From assembly GCF_010894455.1 (NCBI RefSeq), contig NZ_JAAIXY010000028.1:62001-126000 (forward strand): a stretch of DNA of 64,000 nucleotides, in the 5' to 3' direction. This document shows, one piece after another, positions 1 to 9,053 of the stretch. The notes below the pieces were generated by a model. The model saw only the letters and a program-made list of their open reading frames with translations, was not told where the DNA came from and searched no databases. The DNA comes from Myxococcus eversor (lineage in GTDB: Bacteria > Myxococcota > Myxococcia > Myxococcales > Myxococcaceae). The position numbers and the translations under genes were made by a program. Within the stretch, counting starts at the first letter, position 1. The number at the start of each line of letters is the position of its first letter.

Positions 1-470
1 GCCGGCTGCAGCCAGCTGACATAGGCCTGCCCGTTGCCCGCCGTCGCCCGCACGGAGCGCGGCTGCCCGGGCACCGTGGGGTTGCTGATGGACATGCCCG
101 GCATCGGCATCACCGGCACGGACGGGACGGAGGAGATGCCCTCGCCCCGGGCATTCACCGCGGAGACCTTGAACAGGTACTCGAAGCCATTGTTGAGGCC
201 CATCACCGTGGCCTGACGCTCGCCCGCGCTGACGATGGCGCCGCCGCACGCGGGCTGGCAGCGCACCACGTAGTACAGGAGCGGATGGCCCCCGTCGCTC
301 GTCGGAGGCGTCCACGTCACCAGCGCCTGGGAGTCCGCTGCCTGTGCCTCCACCGCGGACGGCTCGGCCGGAAGGCCCGGGCCCTCGTCACTCTTGCCGC
401 ATCCCCCGAGCAGCGCCCCCACTCCCACCGCCAGGACGAGCTGCCACTGCGCTGCGTGTCGAGTCTTCAC
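1..470 (-). CDS. FN3-domain lipoprotein, 3' end outside window
   Basis: The reading frame starts at a GTG (470-468) preceded by GAGG seven bases upstream and stays open to the left edge, so about 156 residues are visible and the C-terminus is missing. The N-terminus is basic then hydrophobic and ends in a lipobox (LLGGC, Cys at about residue 21), predicting an exported lipoprotein. Residues from about 30 on read as fibronectin type III beta-strands (ALVTWTPP, YYVVRC, YLFKVSAVNARGEG), and a second domain begins before the edge. It is divergent from the M20 peptidase at 670. Function is unknown; FN3 arrays usually mediate surface adhesion. Confidence 0.75.
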   Translation of the reverse strand, partial: MKTRHAAQWQLVLAVGVGALLGGCGKSDEGPGLPAEPSAVEAQAADSQALVTWTPPTSDGGHPLLYYVVRCQPACGGAIVSAGERQATVMGLNNGFEYLFKVSAVNARGEGISSVPSVPVMPMPGMSISNPTVPGQPRSVRATAGNGQAYVSWLQP

Positions 471-669
471 CTGCGCACCTCATGGACCAAGCTACCGATT
501 ATACGGGGAAGCCTGACATTTCCTGTGCTGGAATTGTGTAGCAATACTGCATGTGATTACCCCAGGACAAGGGTTTGGCCTTGTCTCATATCTTGAGAAA
601 CCGAAGGCCGGGAAATGGACGTTCCCAGGTCGCCCGGTAGCTCCTTTGCTAGGTTGGGCGCACCCGCTC

Positions 670-2130
670 ATGAAACGACTCCTCCTGTCCGTGGCCCTTG
701 GGGTCAGTCTCCTCGTCGTGGTGCTGGTCGTCCGGACGCTGACGTTCCGCTCCCGGCAGGTGGTGCCGGAGCCAGCGACGGCGCTGACGGTGGACGCGGA
801 GGCCCTGGCCTCGCGCCTGTCGGGGGCGCTGCGACTCAAGACGGTGGCCGCATCGGAGGGCACTCCCGCGGACGACGCGGCGTTCGAGGCCCTGCATTCC
901 TACCTGCGAGAGCACTTCCCGCGCGTCCATGCCGAGCTGAAGCGCGAGCCGGTGGGGGCGCACTCGGTGCTCTACACGTGGCGGGGCACGGACGCCTCCC
1001 TGCGGCCGATGATGCTGCTGGGGCACCTGGACGTGGTGCCCGTGACGCCCGGCACGGAGGAGGCGTGGGCCCATCCCCCGTTCGACGGCGTGGTGGCGGA
1101 CGGGTTCGTCTGGGGGCGCGGCGCGCTGGACGACAAGGGGAGCGTGCTGGCCCAGCTGGAAGCGGTGGAGGCGCTGCTGGCGGCGGGGGAGAAGCCCCGG
1201 CGCACGGTGCTGCTCGCGTTCGGCGCGGACGAAGAGGTCGGCGGCCAGGCGGGCGCGGTGGTCATCGCGAAGCTGCTCCAGGAGCGCGGCGTGCGGCTGG
1301 AGTCCGTGCTGGACGAGGGCGGCGTCATCACGTCCGGCACGGTGCCCGGCGTGAGCGCGCCGGTGGCGCTGGTGGGCACGTCCGAGAAGGGCTTCGTCAG
1401 CGTGGTGCTGACGGTGAAGGGGGAGGGCGGCCACTCGTCCATGCCGCCGCCGAGCACCGCGGTGGGCGTGCTGGCTTCCGCCGTGTCGAGGCTGGAGGCC
1501 GCGCCCATGTCCACGCGGCTCCAGGGTGGCAGCCGCGAGCTGTTCACCCGCGTGGGGCCGGAGATGCCGTTCGGCATGCGGCTGCTCTTCGCCAACCTCT
1601 GGCTCACCGAGCCGCTCGTGGTCTCCCAGCTCACCGCCAGGCCCACCACCAACGCGGCGGTGCGCACGACGACGGCCGTCACCGTGTTCCAGGGCGGCGT
1701 GAAGGACAACGTCCTGCCTCCGAGCGCCCGCGCGGTGGTGAACTTCCGCATCCTCCCGGGCGACAGCGTCGACAGCGTGCTCGCGCACGTGAAGGCCACC
1801 GTGGATGACGCGCGCGTGGAGGTGGGCACGCTGGACTTCCAGAGCGAGCCCTCGCCGGTGTCCCCCACCACTTCCGAATCCTGGCGCGAACTGGAGCGCT
1901 CGCTGCGCCAGGTGTTCCCCGAGGTCCTCGTGTCGCCGTACCTCAACGTGGCCGCCACCGACTCGCGGCACTTCGTGGGCTTGAGCGACAACGTCTACCG
2001 CTTCTTCCCCGTGCTACTTCAGCGCGAGGACCTGGCGCGCATCCACGGCAAGGACGAGCGCATCGCGGTGACGGCCTACGCGCAGGCCGTCCGCTTCTAC
2101 GCCCAATACCTGCGAAACGCCGCGCGCTGA
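670..2130 (+). CDS. M20 family metallopeptidase, membrane anchored (PM20D1-like)
   Basis: A 486-residue protein with an N-terminal hydrophobic anchor (residues 3-22) and an M20 dizinc peptidase domain. Visible metal and catalytic residues are H119/D121 in LLGHLDVVP, D154 in GALDDKGS, the E188/E189 pair in ADEEVGG, and a C-terminal His at about 434 in TDSRHF. Architecture and length fit the long carboxypeptidase S / PM20D1 branch, which hydrolyses N-acyl amino acids or small peptides. The frame is open upstream to 553, but the ATG at 670 puts a normal signal anchor at the N-terminus, so I chose it. The exact substrate cannot be read from sequence. Confidence 0.88.
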   Translation: MKRLLLSVALGVSLLVVVLVVRTLTFRSRQVVPEPATALTVDAEALASRLSGALRLKTVAASEGTPADDAAFEALHSYLREHFPRVHAELKREPVGAHSVLYTWRGTDASLRPMMLLGHLDVVPVTPGTEEAWAHPPFDGVVADGFVWGRGALDDKGSVLAQLEAVEALLAAGEKPRRTVLLAFGADEEVGGQAGAVVIAKLLQERGVRLESVLDEGGVITSGTVPGVSAPVALVGTSEKGFVSVVLTVKGEGGHSSMPPPSTAVGVLASAVSRLEAAPMSTRLQGGSRELFTRVGPEMPFGMRLLFANLWLTEPLVVSQLTARPTTNAAVRTTTAVTVFQGGVKDNVLPPSARAVVNFRILPGDSVDSVLAHVKATVDDARVEVGTLDFQSEPSPVSPTTSESWRELERSLRQVFPEVLVSPYLNVAATDSRHFVGLSDNVYRFFPVLLQREDLARIHGKDERIAVTAYAQAVRFYAQYLRNAAR

Positions 2131-2353
2131 GACACCGCTTGAGACAGGCCCCCTGGCATCCAGGTCAGGGCGGCCGAGTCCGGGTCCGACACGTGCGCCA
2201 TGGACGGGGATGTGGGTTTGAGACACGAAAACAGGTGATTCAGTCCGCTCTTCCTTCACATCTTCGCAATCCCCGCATTTTCACGGGTGGTGCGGGATGG
2301 TGGATGCGCAACCGCGTTGACACGCACCGCGTGCACTTCCAGCATCGGTGTCC

Positions 2354-4156
2354 ATGGCGACCGTCCCCCCTGTTGGAACGCGGCTCGCGAGTCTCGTACT
2401 CGCCTCTCTTCTCTTCTCGATAATCGCATCCTCCTGCGGAGGCAGTGGCAGTGATGGCAAGCCCGACGGCGGTGGCGGTGGCCTCCCCGACGGTGGTGAT
2501 GGCGGCGTCCTCTGTGACGGCGGCCCCTGTACGTCGGACCCCTGCGGAAACGGCACCCGCGAGACGGGTGAGGCGTGCGACGACAGCAACAAGGTGAGCG
2601 GTGACGGCTGCACCGCGACGTGCACCATCGAAGAGGGCTGGTCCTGCGAGGTCCCCGGTCAGGCCTGCGTCAAGCTGTTCGGCTGCGGCAACGGCAAGGT
2701 GGAGACCCCCGAGCAGTGTGATGACCGCAACGTGCTGTCCAACGACGGTTGCAGCGAGACGTGCACCATCGAGCCGGGCTGGAACTGCCCCTCCGTCGGC
2801 GGCCGGTGCCACGCCGCCAAGTGCAACGACGGCTACCGCGTCGGCGAGGAGGAGTGCGAGGACGGCAACGTCACCCCCAACGACGGCTGCTCGCCCACAT
2901 GCAAGCTCGAGGAGGGCTGGAAGTGCCCCACGGTGGGCGCGGCCTGCGCGAAGACGACGTGTGGTGACACCGTCATCGAGGGCACCGAGGAGTGCGACGA
3001 CGGCAACAAGGACATGGGCGATGGCTGCTCGCCCACGTGCAAGCGCGAGCCGCGCTGCGCCAATGGCGTGTGCCAGGCCACCTGCGGCGACGGCATCATC
3101 CTGCCCAACGACACCTCCGAGCAGTGTGACGACGGCAACGCCCGCTCGAACGACGGTTGCTCCTCCACGTGCAAGCTCGAGACGGGTTACGTGTGCCAGG
3201 TCATCCAGACGGAGCCGCCCACGACCATCGCGCTTCCCGCCGTCTTCCGCGACTTCCGCGGGGCTGACCTGCCGGCGAGGAACGGGTTTCCGGCGGGCCA
3301 CATCGACTTCGAGAACGGGAACGGGTCCGAGAGGGGCATCGTGAAGACGAAGCTGGCCACGACGCTCGAGGGCAAGTCCTACCCGGGTGGCAAGCCCGAG
3401 TACGCCAAGACGGGGGTCACCTCCGGCACCACGCATGGCGCGGCGGCCTTCCACCAGTGGTACACGGATGCGCCCCAGTACAACAAGACCATCGTCGGGA
3501 CGCTGGACATGGTGCGCCAGGGCAATGGCTCGTACGAGTTCGACCAGGGGCGGTTCTTCCCGTTGACCAACCACCCGGGGAGCTGGGTGGCCGCGGGCAT
3601 GGAGAATCTGCGCGGCGACAACGGGAATCCCTCACAGCAGCACAACTTCAGCTTCACGAGCGAGGTGCGCTACTGGTTCCAGTACAAGGGCACCGAGGTG
3701 CTGAACTTCCGTGGCGATGACGACGTGTGGGTGTTCATCAACGGCACGCTCGCGCTGGACCTGGGCGGCGTCCATGGCGCCGAGAACGGCGAGGTCCGGG
3801 TGTCGAACCAGGCCACCGCGCTCGGTCTGACGGTGGGCGGCATCTACGAAGTCGTCGTGTTCCAGGCCGAGCGCCACACGTCGGCGTCGTCCTACCGGCT
3901 GACGCTCAACAACTTCGAGACCAAGCGCACCGTCTGCGCCGCCACGTGCGGCAACGGCGAGGTGGACACGGGCGAGGAGTGCGACGACATCATCAACGCC
4001 GGTGGCTACGGCCAGTGCGCGCCCGGCTGCGTGCTCGGCCCTCGCTGCGGCGATGGCAAGACGCAGTCGGAGGCTCCGGGCAACGAGGAGTGCGACGACG
4101 GCAACACCAACAGCAACGACGGCTGCAGCTCCACCTGCAAGGTGGAGATCGGCTGA
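2354..4156 (+). CDS. DUF4215 cysteine-repeat and fibro-slime domain lipoprotein
   Basis: About 600 residues. A GTG two codons upstream (2348) is an alternative start. The signal peptide ends in lipobox IASSC (Cys about 28). Five DUF4215-type repeats follow (pattern CGNG..E..EECDDGN...DGCS..C), then a roughly 230-residue domain with the fibro-slime hallmarks known from Dictyostelium spore-coat proteins and myxobacteria (HNFSFTSEVRYWFQY, FRGDDDVWVFINGTLALDLG), then two more cysteine repeats to the end. This predicts a disulfide-rich cell-surface adhesin or matrix protein. The domain order (repeats flanking fibro-slime on both sides) is clear; the ligand is unknown. It is followed by a weak hairpin and the TPR gene. 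Confidence 0.85.
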   Translation: MATVPPVGTRLASLVLASLLFSIIASSCGGSGSDGKPDGGGGGLPDGGDGGVLCDGGPCTSDPCGNGTRETGEACDDSNKVSGDGCTATCTIEEGWSCEVPGQACVKLFGCGNGKVETPEQCDDRNVLSNDGCSETCTIEPGWNCPSVGGRCHAAKCNDGYRVGEEECEDGNVTPNDGCSPTCKLEEGWKCPTVGAACAKTTCGDTVIEGTEECDDGNKDMGDGCSPTCKREPRCANGVCQATCGDGIILPNDTSEQCDDGNARSNDGCSSTCKLETGYVCQVIQTEPPTTIALPAVFRDFRGADLPARNGFPAGHIDFENGNGSERGIVKTKLATTLEGKSYPGGKPEYAKTGVTSGTTHGAAAFHQWYTDAPQYNKTIVGTLDMVRQGNGSYEFDQGRFFPLTNHPGSWVAAGMENLRGDNGNPSQQHNFSFTSEVRYWFQYKGTEVLNFRGDDDVWVFINGTLALDLGGVHGAENGEVRVSNQATALGLTVGGIYEVVVFQAERHTSASSYRLTLNNFETKRTVCAATCGNGEVDTGEECDDIINAGGYGQCAPGCVLGPRCGDGKTQSEAPGNEECDDGNTNSNDGCSSTCKVEIG

Positions 4157-4179
4157 GTCGTCTGTCGTGACGAGTCGCT

Positions 4180-4198
4180 CCTGGCCTCAAGCGCCAGG
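4180..4198 (+). terminator. weak hairpin after the fibro-slime gene
   Basis: A 6-bp stem (CCTGGC / GCCAGG) with a 7-base loop lies about 25 bases after the stop at 4156. No T-run follows, so intrinsic termination is only a possibility. Confidence 0.25.
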
Positions 4199-4382
4199 GG
4201 CGGCTCGGGCCCCGCCGCCGCGCGCCAGGGTGTGAGGCCCGGCGCGCGGTGGGGGCGAAGCGCAAGGCCCACGCGCTGGAGCCCGGCAGGTCCCCTGGTC
4301 CCCCTGGGAACGGGCGTGGCCCTGGGGTCCGGAAGACCGCGAAGGCGGACGAGTGGGCGTCTGGTATCTTCCGCGCGACTCC

Positions 4383-5840
4383 ATGATGTCCCTGCTCCCG
4401 CCGCGCGTGTTGCTGCTGCTGTCCCTGGTCCTGGCCGCTCCGGCCAGCGCCGCCAGTGGAAAGAGCACCCAGCCCGCCGCCGACGAGGTCATGGGCATGC
4501 TGCGCAAGGTGGAGACGGGCCGGGTGCGCGGGACGCTGCGCGTGCTCGACAGTGATTTGGAGGAGCAGGGGCGGACCCGACCCCGGGACCTCATGCCGCG
4601 CGTCTATCGGGCATGGCTCACCTTCCCGGCGGACACCTGCTGGAACGAGTTGAAGGCCCTGTCCACGCTGGAGCCGGAGAACCCCTGGCCGCACCTGGGC
4701 ATGGGGCTCATCTACATCCGCTGGGGCCTCTTGTCGGAGGCGAGAGGGCCGCTGGCCGCCGCGAAGCGGACGTCGCCCGACTTCGCGCCCGCGCTGTGGG
4801 GCGAGGCGCTGCTGCTCCAGGCGGAGGGCAAGCCCGAGGAGGCGGAGGCGCGCCTGCGCGAGTCGCTCTCCAGGCTGGACGCGCCCCAGGTGCGCACCGC
4901 GCTGGGGCTGTTGCTCGCGGCCAGTCCCGGCCGGGAGGCGGAGGCGCGCGCGGAGCTGTCGCGCTCCGTGGACGCGTGGCCGGAGCAACCCGAGGCGCTG
5001 CGCAAGCTGGCCTCGCTGGCCCAGGCGGCCAAGGACGTGCGCGCGGCGGCGTCGGCGGGAGAGAAGCTGGTCGCCCTCAAGCCCGCGGACAGAGAGGCCC
5101 ACCGGCTCCAGGCGGACCTGTGGTTCGCCGCGTCCGAGAAGGACAAGGCCGCGCGCTCGCTGGAGCGGTACGTGGAGCTGGGGGGCGCGGAGCCCGGGGC
5201 CCTGGCGCTGCTCGCCCGTGTCTACGCGGAGCTGTCGCGGCCCGCGGACGAGGAGAAGGCCCTGGTCCGCCTCATCGACGTGGAGCTGAAGGACGCGCAG
5301 CCGCTCTTGCGACTGGCGGAGCTGACCGAGGCGCGGGGAGATGCCGCCGCCAGCGAGGGCTTCCTGGTGAAGGCGTCCGAGCGCGCGCCGGAGCGCTCCG
5401 ACATCCACGTGCGCCGGGCCCGGCTGTGCATGAAGCAGGAGCGCTGGAAGGACGCGCTGGTGTCCTACCGCGCGGCGCTCGCGGCCCCGGAGCGGAAGGT
5501 GCCGGAGGCGGAAGGAGAGACGGCGGAGTTGGTGCGGCGCTTCCGCCTGCCCGCCACGCCGGCCAAGGGCGCGTCGGACAAAATCTACAACCGGGTGTCA
5601 TTGGGCCTGGTGGCGCTCTACATGGAGCGCCTCAAGGAGTTGCCGGAGCTCAAGGGCAACCTCAAGCTCGGCGTCCAGGTGGACGCGTCCGGGAAGGCCA
5701 CGCAGGTGAGCGTGCTCTACGACAGCCTGGGGGACCCCTTCATCGCGGGCCACGCGTACTTCGCGTTCCTGGACGCGCAGTACCCCCCCGGCCAGGACGA
5801 GCCCGTCTTCCAGTACGTCTTCCGGCCGCCGCCCAGGTAG
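4383..5840 (+). CDS. secreted tetratricopeptide-repeat protein
   Basis: 485 residues from the ATG at 4383; the open frame reaches back to 4353 but the later start gives a clean signal peptide (hydrophobic run RVLLLLSLVLAAP, cleavage near ASA-AS). Residues about 85-390 are helical TPR-like units rich in Ala/Leu/Glu (ALWGEALLLQAEGKPEEAEA, ARAELSRSVDAWPEQPEALR). The C-terminal 90 residues (LKLGVQVDASGKATQVSVLYDSLG) resemble the beta-rich TonB/AgmX-type C-terminal fold seen in many myxobacterial TPR proteins. A periplasmic scaffold role is likely; no partner is evident. Confidence 0.75.
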   Translation: MMSLLPPRVLLLLSLVLAAPASAASGKSTQPAADEVMGMLRKVETGRVRGTLRVLDSDLEEQGRTRPRDLMPRVYRAWLTFPADTCWNELKALSTLEPENPWPHLGMGLIYIRWGLLSEARGPLAAAKRTSPDFAPALWGEALLLQAEGKPEEAEARLRESLSRLDAPQVRTALGLLLAASPGREAEARAELSRSVDAWPEQPEALRKLASLAQAAKDVRAAASAGEKLVALKPADREAHRLQADLWFAASEKDKAARSLERYVELGGAEPGALALLARVYAELSRPADEEKALVRLIDVELKDAQPLLRLAELTEARGDAAASEGFLVKASERAPERSDIHVRRARLCMKQERWKDALVSYRAALAAPERKVPEAEGETAELVRRFRLPATPAKGASDKIYNRVSLGLVALYMERLKELPELKGNLKLGVQVDASGKATQVSVLYDSLGDPFIAGHAYFAFLDAQYPPGQDEPVFQYVFRPPPR

Positions 5841-5871
5841 CGGCGGCCGGCCGGAAGGACTCCGTCCCGCG

Positions 5872-6582
5872 TCACTCGCCGTCGGACGGGCCGCTGCCGC
5901 CGTAACCCCGTGCCTCGCCGTTCAGCTTCTCCCAGTCGCTCCGGGCCTGGCGCTCCACGCGAAGGCGCTCGTCCACCTGGCGCTGCGCCTCCTCCGTGTT
6001 GCGCTGGGCGTTGGCCACCGCGCTGGTGAACTCGGCCTCCGACAGCTCCTTGGCGCGCACGTCATCGCTGTTGCGCAGCGCCACCAGCTCGGCCTGACGC
6101 AGGCGCGCGTCGGCCAGCTCCAGCTCGCGCTGGCGCAAATCCTTGCGGGCCTTCTGCGTGTCAATGGCGCGCTGACGCCACAGGAGCTGGGCGTGAGCGG
6201 CCGCCTGCTTCGTCTCCGTGGTCTTCAGCTCGGACTGGGCTTGCGAGATGTTGGAGGCACGGCCGGTCGCCTGCGCGGCCTCGACGGCCGTCTTGTTCGC
6301 ATCCGTGGAGAGCCTGGCGGCCTCTTCATTGCGCTCGGCGACCTTTTCCGCGCGCTCCGCGTCCTTCACGGCGACCTCCGCGCGCTTCACCTCGTCCTGG
6401 GCCTTGAGGCGCTCCGCCTGGGCGTTTCGCACGTCGCCGAGCTGCGACTCGGGCACCCGCGCCATCCAGGACTCGTCGACCTGCTGTTTGCTCGCGGAGC
6501 GCGATGAGCTGCATCCGCCGAGCACCAGGGCCGTCCCCAACACCACACCTGTCAGCACCTGACGCCTTCTGTTCTGGAACAT
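5872..6582 (-). CDS. coiled-coil lipoprotein
   Basis: 236 residues starting at an ATG with a strong GAGGAGG eight bases upstream. Lipobox LVLGGC puts the lipidated Cys at 24. After a short Ser-rich linker almost the whole protein (residues 45-220) is a charged helix with heptad-like spacing (AERLKAQDEVKRAEVAVKDA, RQRELELADARLRQAELVAL), ending in a Gly-rich tail. This resembles DUF4398-type or other coiled-coil outer-membrane lipoproteins that tether the envelope, but family assignment is tentative. It is convergent with the TPR gene, 31 bases apart. Confidence 0.8.
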   Translation of the reverse strand: MFQNRRRQVLTGVVLGTALVLGGCSSSRSASKQQVDESWMARVPESQLGDVRNAQAERLKAQDEVKRAEVAVKDAERAEKVAERNEEAARLSTDANKTAVEAAQATGRASNISQAQSELKTTETKQAAAHAQLLWRQRAIDTQKARKDLRQRELELADARLRQAELVALRNSDDVRAKELSEAEFTSAVANAQRNTEEAQRQVDERLRVERQARSDWEKLNGEARGYGGSGPSDGE

Positions 6583-6784
6583 GATTCCTCCTCACCTGTC
6601 GCGAGTCGTTGCGTTGCCTGCTCGACACGGTAGGCACTCAGCGGTGGTGAGGCAGACGGCACTGCTGTGTTGCGGATGTTCGATCCGCCAGGAGCCAGGC
6701 GATGGCCGTGTCGGTCTCCTGGAGGGCGGTACCTCGGGAGAGGGCTCGTTCGCCGGCCTGCTCTCCCCAAGCGTCGCGCGGGCT

Positions 6785-7594
6785 TCAGCGCTTCTCGAGG
6801 ATGACCGCGTAGAACTCGATGCCGACGCCCTCGCGGTCCTCCTCGGTGATGTGGTTCAGCGGCAGGCCCAGGAACTCCCGCACCGTCATCACCCCGCCGG
6901 GGCCGGGCGTCCACGGGCCGCACAGGTCCAGGTACTCGCGCAGCGAGTAGAGCTGGAAGGACTCGCCCATCTTCTGGAACATGCCGACGAACTGCTCCCA
7001 CTTCGGCGTGCTCAATCCCGGGGCCTTCGTCTCGAAGGTCGCGAAGAGCTTCGAGCCGGGCGCGGCCCAGTCATACAAGTCCTTGAAGAACTTCCGGTTC
7101 TCCTCCGAGGAGAGGAACACGGTGATGCCATTGGCGCCGAAGGCCACGCGCCGCTCTCCGTCGAGGAAGGCCTGCACGTCCGGGCGTTGCAGGTAGTCGC
7201 CCGCGGAGCGGATGTCGCATTCCAGGTAGCGCGTGTTCGGATTGTCCCCGAGCAGGTGCTTGCCGGTGGCGATGGTGAGCGGGTTGATGTCGCTGTAGAG
7301 CACCTTGGCCTTGGGCAGCACGGAGTGGACGTGGTCGCTCGTGGGCAGGCCGGACGCGAAGTCCACCCAGTGCCGGAAGCCGTCCGAGGACAGGCGCAGG
7401 GCGGCGGTGCGCAGGCAGCCGCGCAGCATGCGCAGCCACTTCCGGGTGGAGGGCACCAGCGAGAACATGAACTCCGCGGCCTGGCGGTCCACTTCGAAGT
7501 GGTGGGTGCCTCCCAGGGTGTAGTCGTAGATGCGGGCGGCGTCGGGCACGTGGGGGTTGACGCCAGGGATGCGAGCCAGCTCCGGGTTGTCCAT
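6785..7594 (-). CDS. SAM-dependent methyltransferase, DUF574 type
   Basis: 269 residues from the ATG at 7594, which has GGAG six bases upstream. The N-terminal signature PDAARIYDYTLGGTHHFEVD is the hallmark of the DUF574 (Methyltransf_19) family, followed by a Rossmann core (KVLYSDINPLTIATGK with the acidic SAM-binding region, YLECDIRSAGDYL). The family is common in actinomycetes and scattered elsewhere; substrates are mostly unknown. It lies 44 bases downstream of the kelch gene on the same strand, so the two are probably cotranscribed. The frame is open upstream to 7804, but that extension overlaps the kelch gene and is Arg-rich shadow sequence. Confidence 0.87.
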   Translation of the reverse strand: MDNPELARIPGVNPHVPDAARIYDYTLGGTHHFEVDRQAAEFMFSLVPSTRKWLRMLRGCLRTAALRLSSDGFRHWVDFASGLPTSDHVHSVLPKAKVLYSDINPLTIATGKHLLGDNPNTRYLECDIRSAGDYLQRPDVQAFLDGERRVAFGANGITVFLSSEENRKFFKDLYDWAAPGSKLFATFETKAPGLSTPKWEQFVGMFQKMGESFQLYSLREYLDLCGPWTPGPGGVMTVREFLGLPLNHITEEDREGVGIEFYAVILEKR

Positions 7595-7638
7595 GCTGTC
7601 TCCGTCGGGGTGTGTGCTGAGGGAAAGAGGGACGGCCT

Positions 7639-8748
7639 TCAGGGCCGCCAGACCTCGGAGGTCGTCTCCAGCGAGCCATCGGGCGCCACGCGCGTGGTGC
7701 CCGCGACCAGGTACGCGCCGTCGCCCAGCGGGACGACCAGGTGCCCGGCGCGGCCGACGGCGAGCGGCATCCCGGGGCTCCATCGCCCGGTGTCCGGACT
7801 CCACACCTCCACGTCGGTGGCTTCACCGTAGGGGTCCGAGCGCAGCCCACCGGACACCGCGGCCCGTCCGTCCGCGAGCGCGGTGAGCGTGAAGCTGGAG
7901 CGGGCGAGGCCGAGCGCGCCCGTCGCGGTCCACTGCTCGGTGCGCGGGTCGAAGAGTTCGGCGCTCGTGAGCACGGTGCCGTGGTTCCAGCCGCCCACGA
8001 CGAGGATGCGTCCGTCGGACAAGGTGACGCCGGCGGCATCGTCCCGTTCCTCGGTGAGCGGATGGGGCGCGGTCCTCCACGTCCGGCCCGAGGGCTCCCA
8101 GACCTCGGTGCTCAGGTTGAGTGGGGGCGCCAGATGCTGGCCTTCGATGATGGCGAAGCCGAAGCCGTTGTCGCGTCCACCGGCGATGATGATTCGCCCT
8201 CCGCTCACGCACACGGGGCCGGTGTGGAAGATGCGAACCGTCTGGCCCGCGGGCTCCCACGCCGTGGCGCCGGGGCGCAGCATCTCCGCGCGCGTTCCCC
8301 GCTCCAGGTCATGGTCATGGTCCGAGCCCAGCACCACCACGGTGCCGTCCGGCAGCACGTGCGCGACGGGGTTCGAGCGCGCCGCCAGCAGCGTCGGACC
8401 CGGAACGAAGCGCCGGGTGTCCGGTTCCCAGAAGAGGGTGCTGTCCAGCTCCGGGCGCGGGTTGTCCCTGCCGCCGATGAGCAGCACGCGGCCGTCCGGC
8501 AGCGCCACCGCGGCGTGGTCCTGCCGGGGCTCGGGCAGCGCGGGCACTTCCAGCCACTCCTCCCGCGAGGTGTCCCAGAACGCCGCGCCCGCGGAGGTCC
8601 GGGGCGTGGAGCCACCGCCGTCCTTGTGCCAGCCCTGTCCCCCCGCGAGCAGCGCCCCGCCGGCGACGGCCGTCAGGCTGAACCCGTCGAGCCAGAGGCC
8701 GGAGTAGGGGACGCGCCTGCGCGCGGTGGAGGGTGGTTTCACGGTCAT
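7639..8748 (-). CDS. kelch-repeat beta-propeller protein
   Basis: 369 residues from ATG 8748 (reads MTVKPPSTARRRVPYSGLWL). At least six kelch blades are visible, each with a motif such as ALPDGRVLLIGGRDN, VLPDGTVVVLGS, SGGRIIIAGGRDN, LSDGRILVVGGWN, LADGRAAVSGG, LGDGAYLVAGTT and a trailing W. There is no signal peptide, so it is probably cytoplasmic, unlike most myxobacterial kelch proteins, which are secreted. It is the first gene of a likely two-gene unit with the methyltransferase. The frame is open to 8892, but the upstream part looks non-coding. Kelch propellers bind proteins or carbohydrates; the ligand is unknown. Confidence 0.82.
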   Translation of the reverse strand: MTVKPPSTARRRVPYSGLWLDGFSLTAVAGGALLAGGQGWHKDGGGSTPRTSAGAAFWDTSREEWLEVPALPEPRQDHAAVALPDGRVLLIGGRDNPRPELDSTLFWEPDTRRFVPGPTLLAARSNPVAHVLPDGTVVVLGSDHDHDLERGTRAEMLRPGATAWEPAGQTVRIFHTGPVCVSGGRIIIAGGRDNGFGFAIIEGQHLAPPLNLSTEVWEPSGRTWRTAPHPLTEERDDAAGVTLSDGRILVVGGWNHGTVLTSAELFDPRTEQWTATGALGLARSSFTLTALADGRAAVSGGLRSDPYGEATDVEVWSPDTGRWSPGMPLAVGRAGHLVVPLGDGAYLVAGTTRVAPDGSLETTSEVWRP

Positions 8749-9053
8749 GGCGCCATCGTATTCCGGCCCCGCCCCTGGGCGCTCCAGGGCGGGGGAGGTC
8801 TCCGGTGACCTGGAGGCGAGGTGGCACGGGAGGCTGGCGGGGCTCGGAGTCACAACCTGGGAGGGTGGGCGAGGCGTGGGTGCCCTGGGCAAAGGCTTGT
8901 CTCTCGAGCATGTCTGGTGATTCTCTGGCCGTTCGAGCCGTGCCGGGAGGGGGAGCCGACGTGGATGTCTGGGGTTGTCAGCTCGGGGCCTTCCCAGCGC
9001 GCCGGGGCTCGTGACAGGAATTGCAAGACTCGTTGTCTGGAGCAGGGGGACTC
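8749..9053. other. 305-bp divergent intergenic region
   Basis: This gap separates the minus-strand kelch start from the plus-strand RCC1 start and must hold promoters for both. I see no convincing consensus promoter, riboswitch or small gene in it. A purine-rich GCAGGGGGACTC immediately before 9054 serves as ribosome-binding site for the RCC1 gene. Confidence 0.4.

Noticed and set aside
553..669. N-terminal extension of the M20 peptidase to 553
   Set aside because: It would bury the hydrophobic anchor inside the protein; the ATG at 670 gives a normal membrane anchor.
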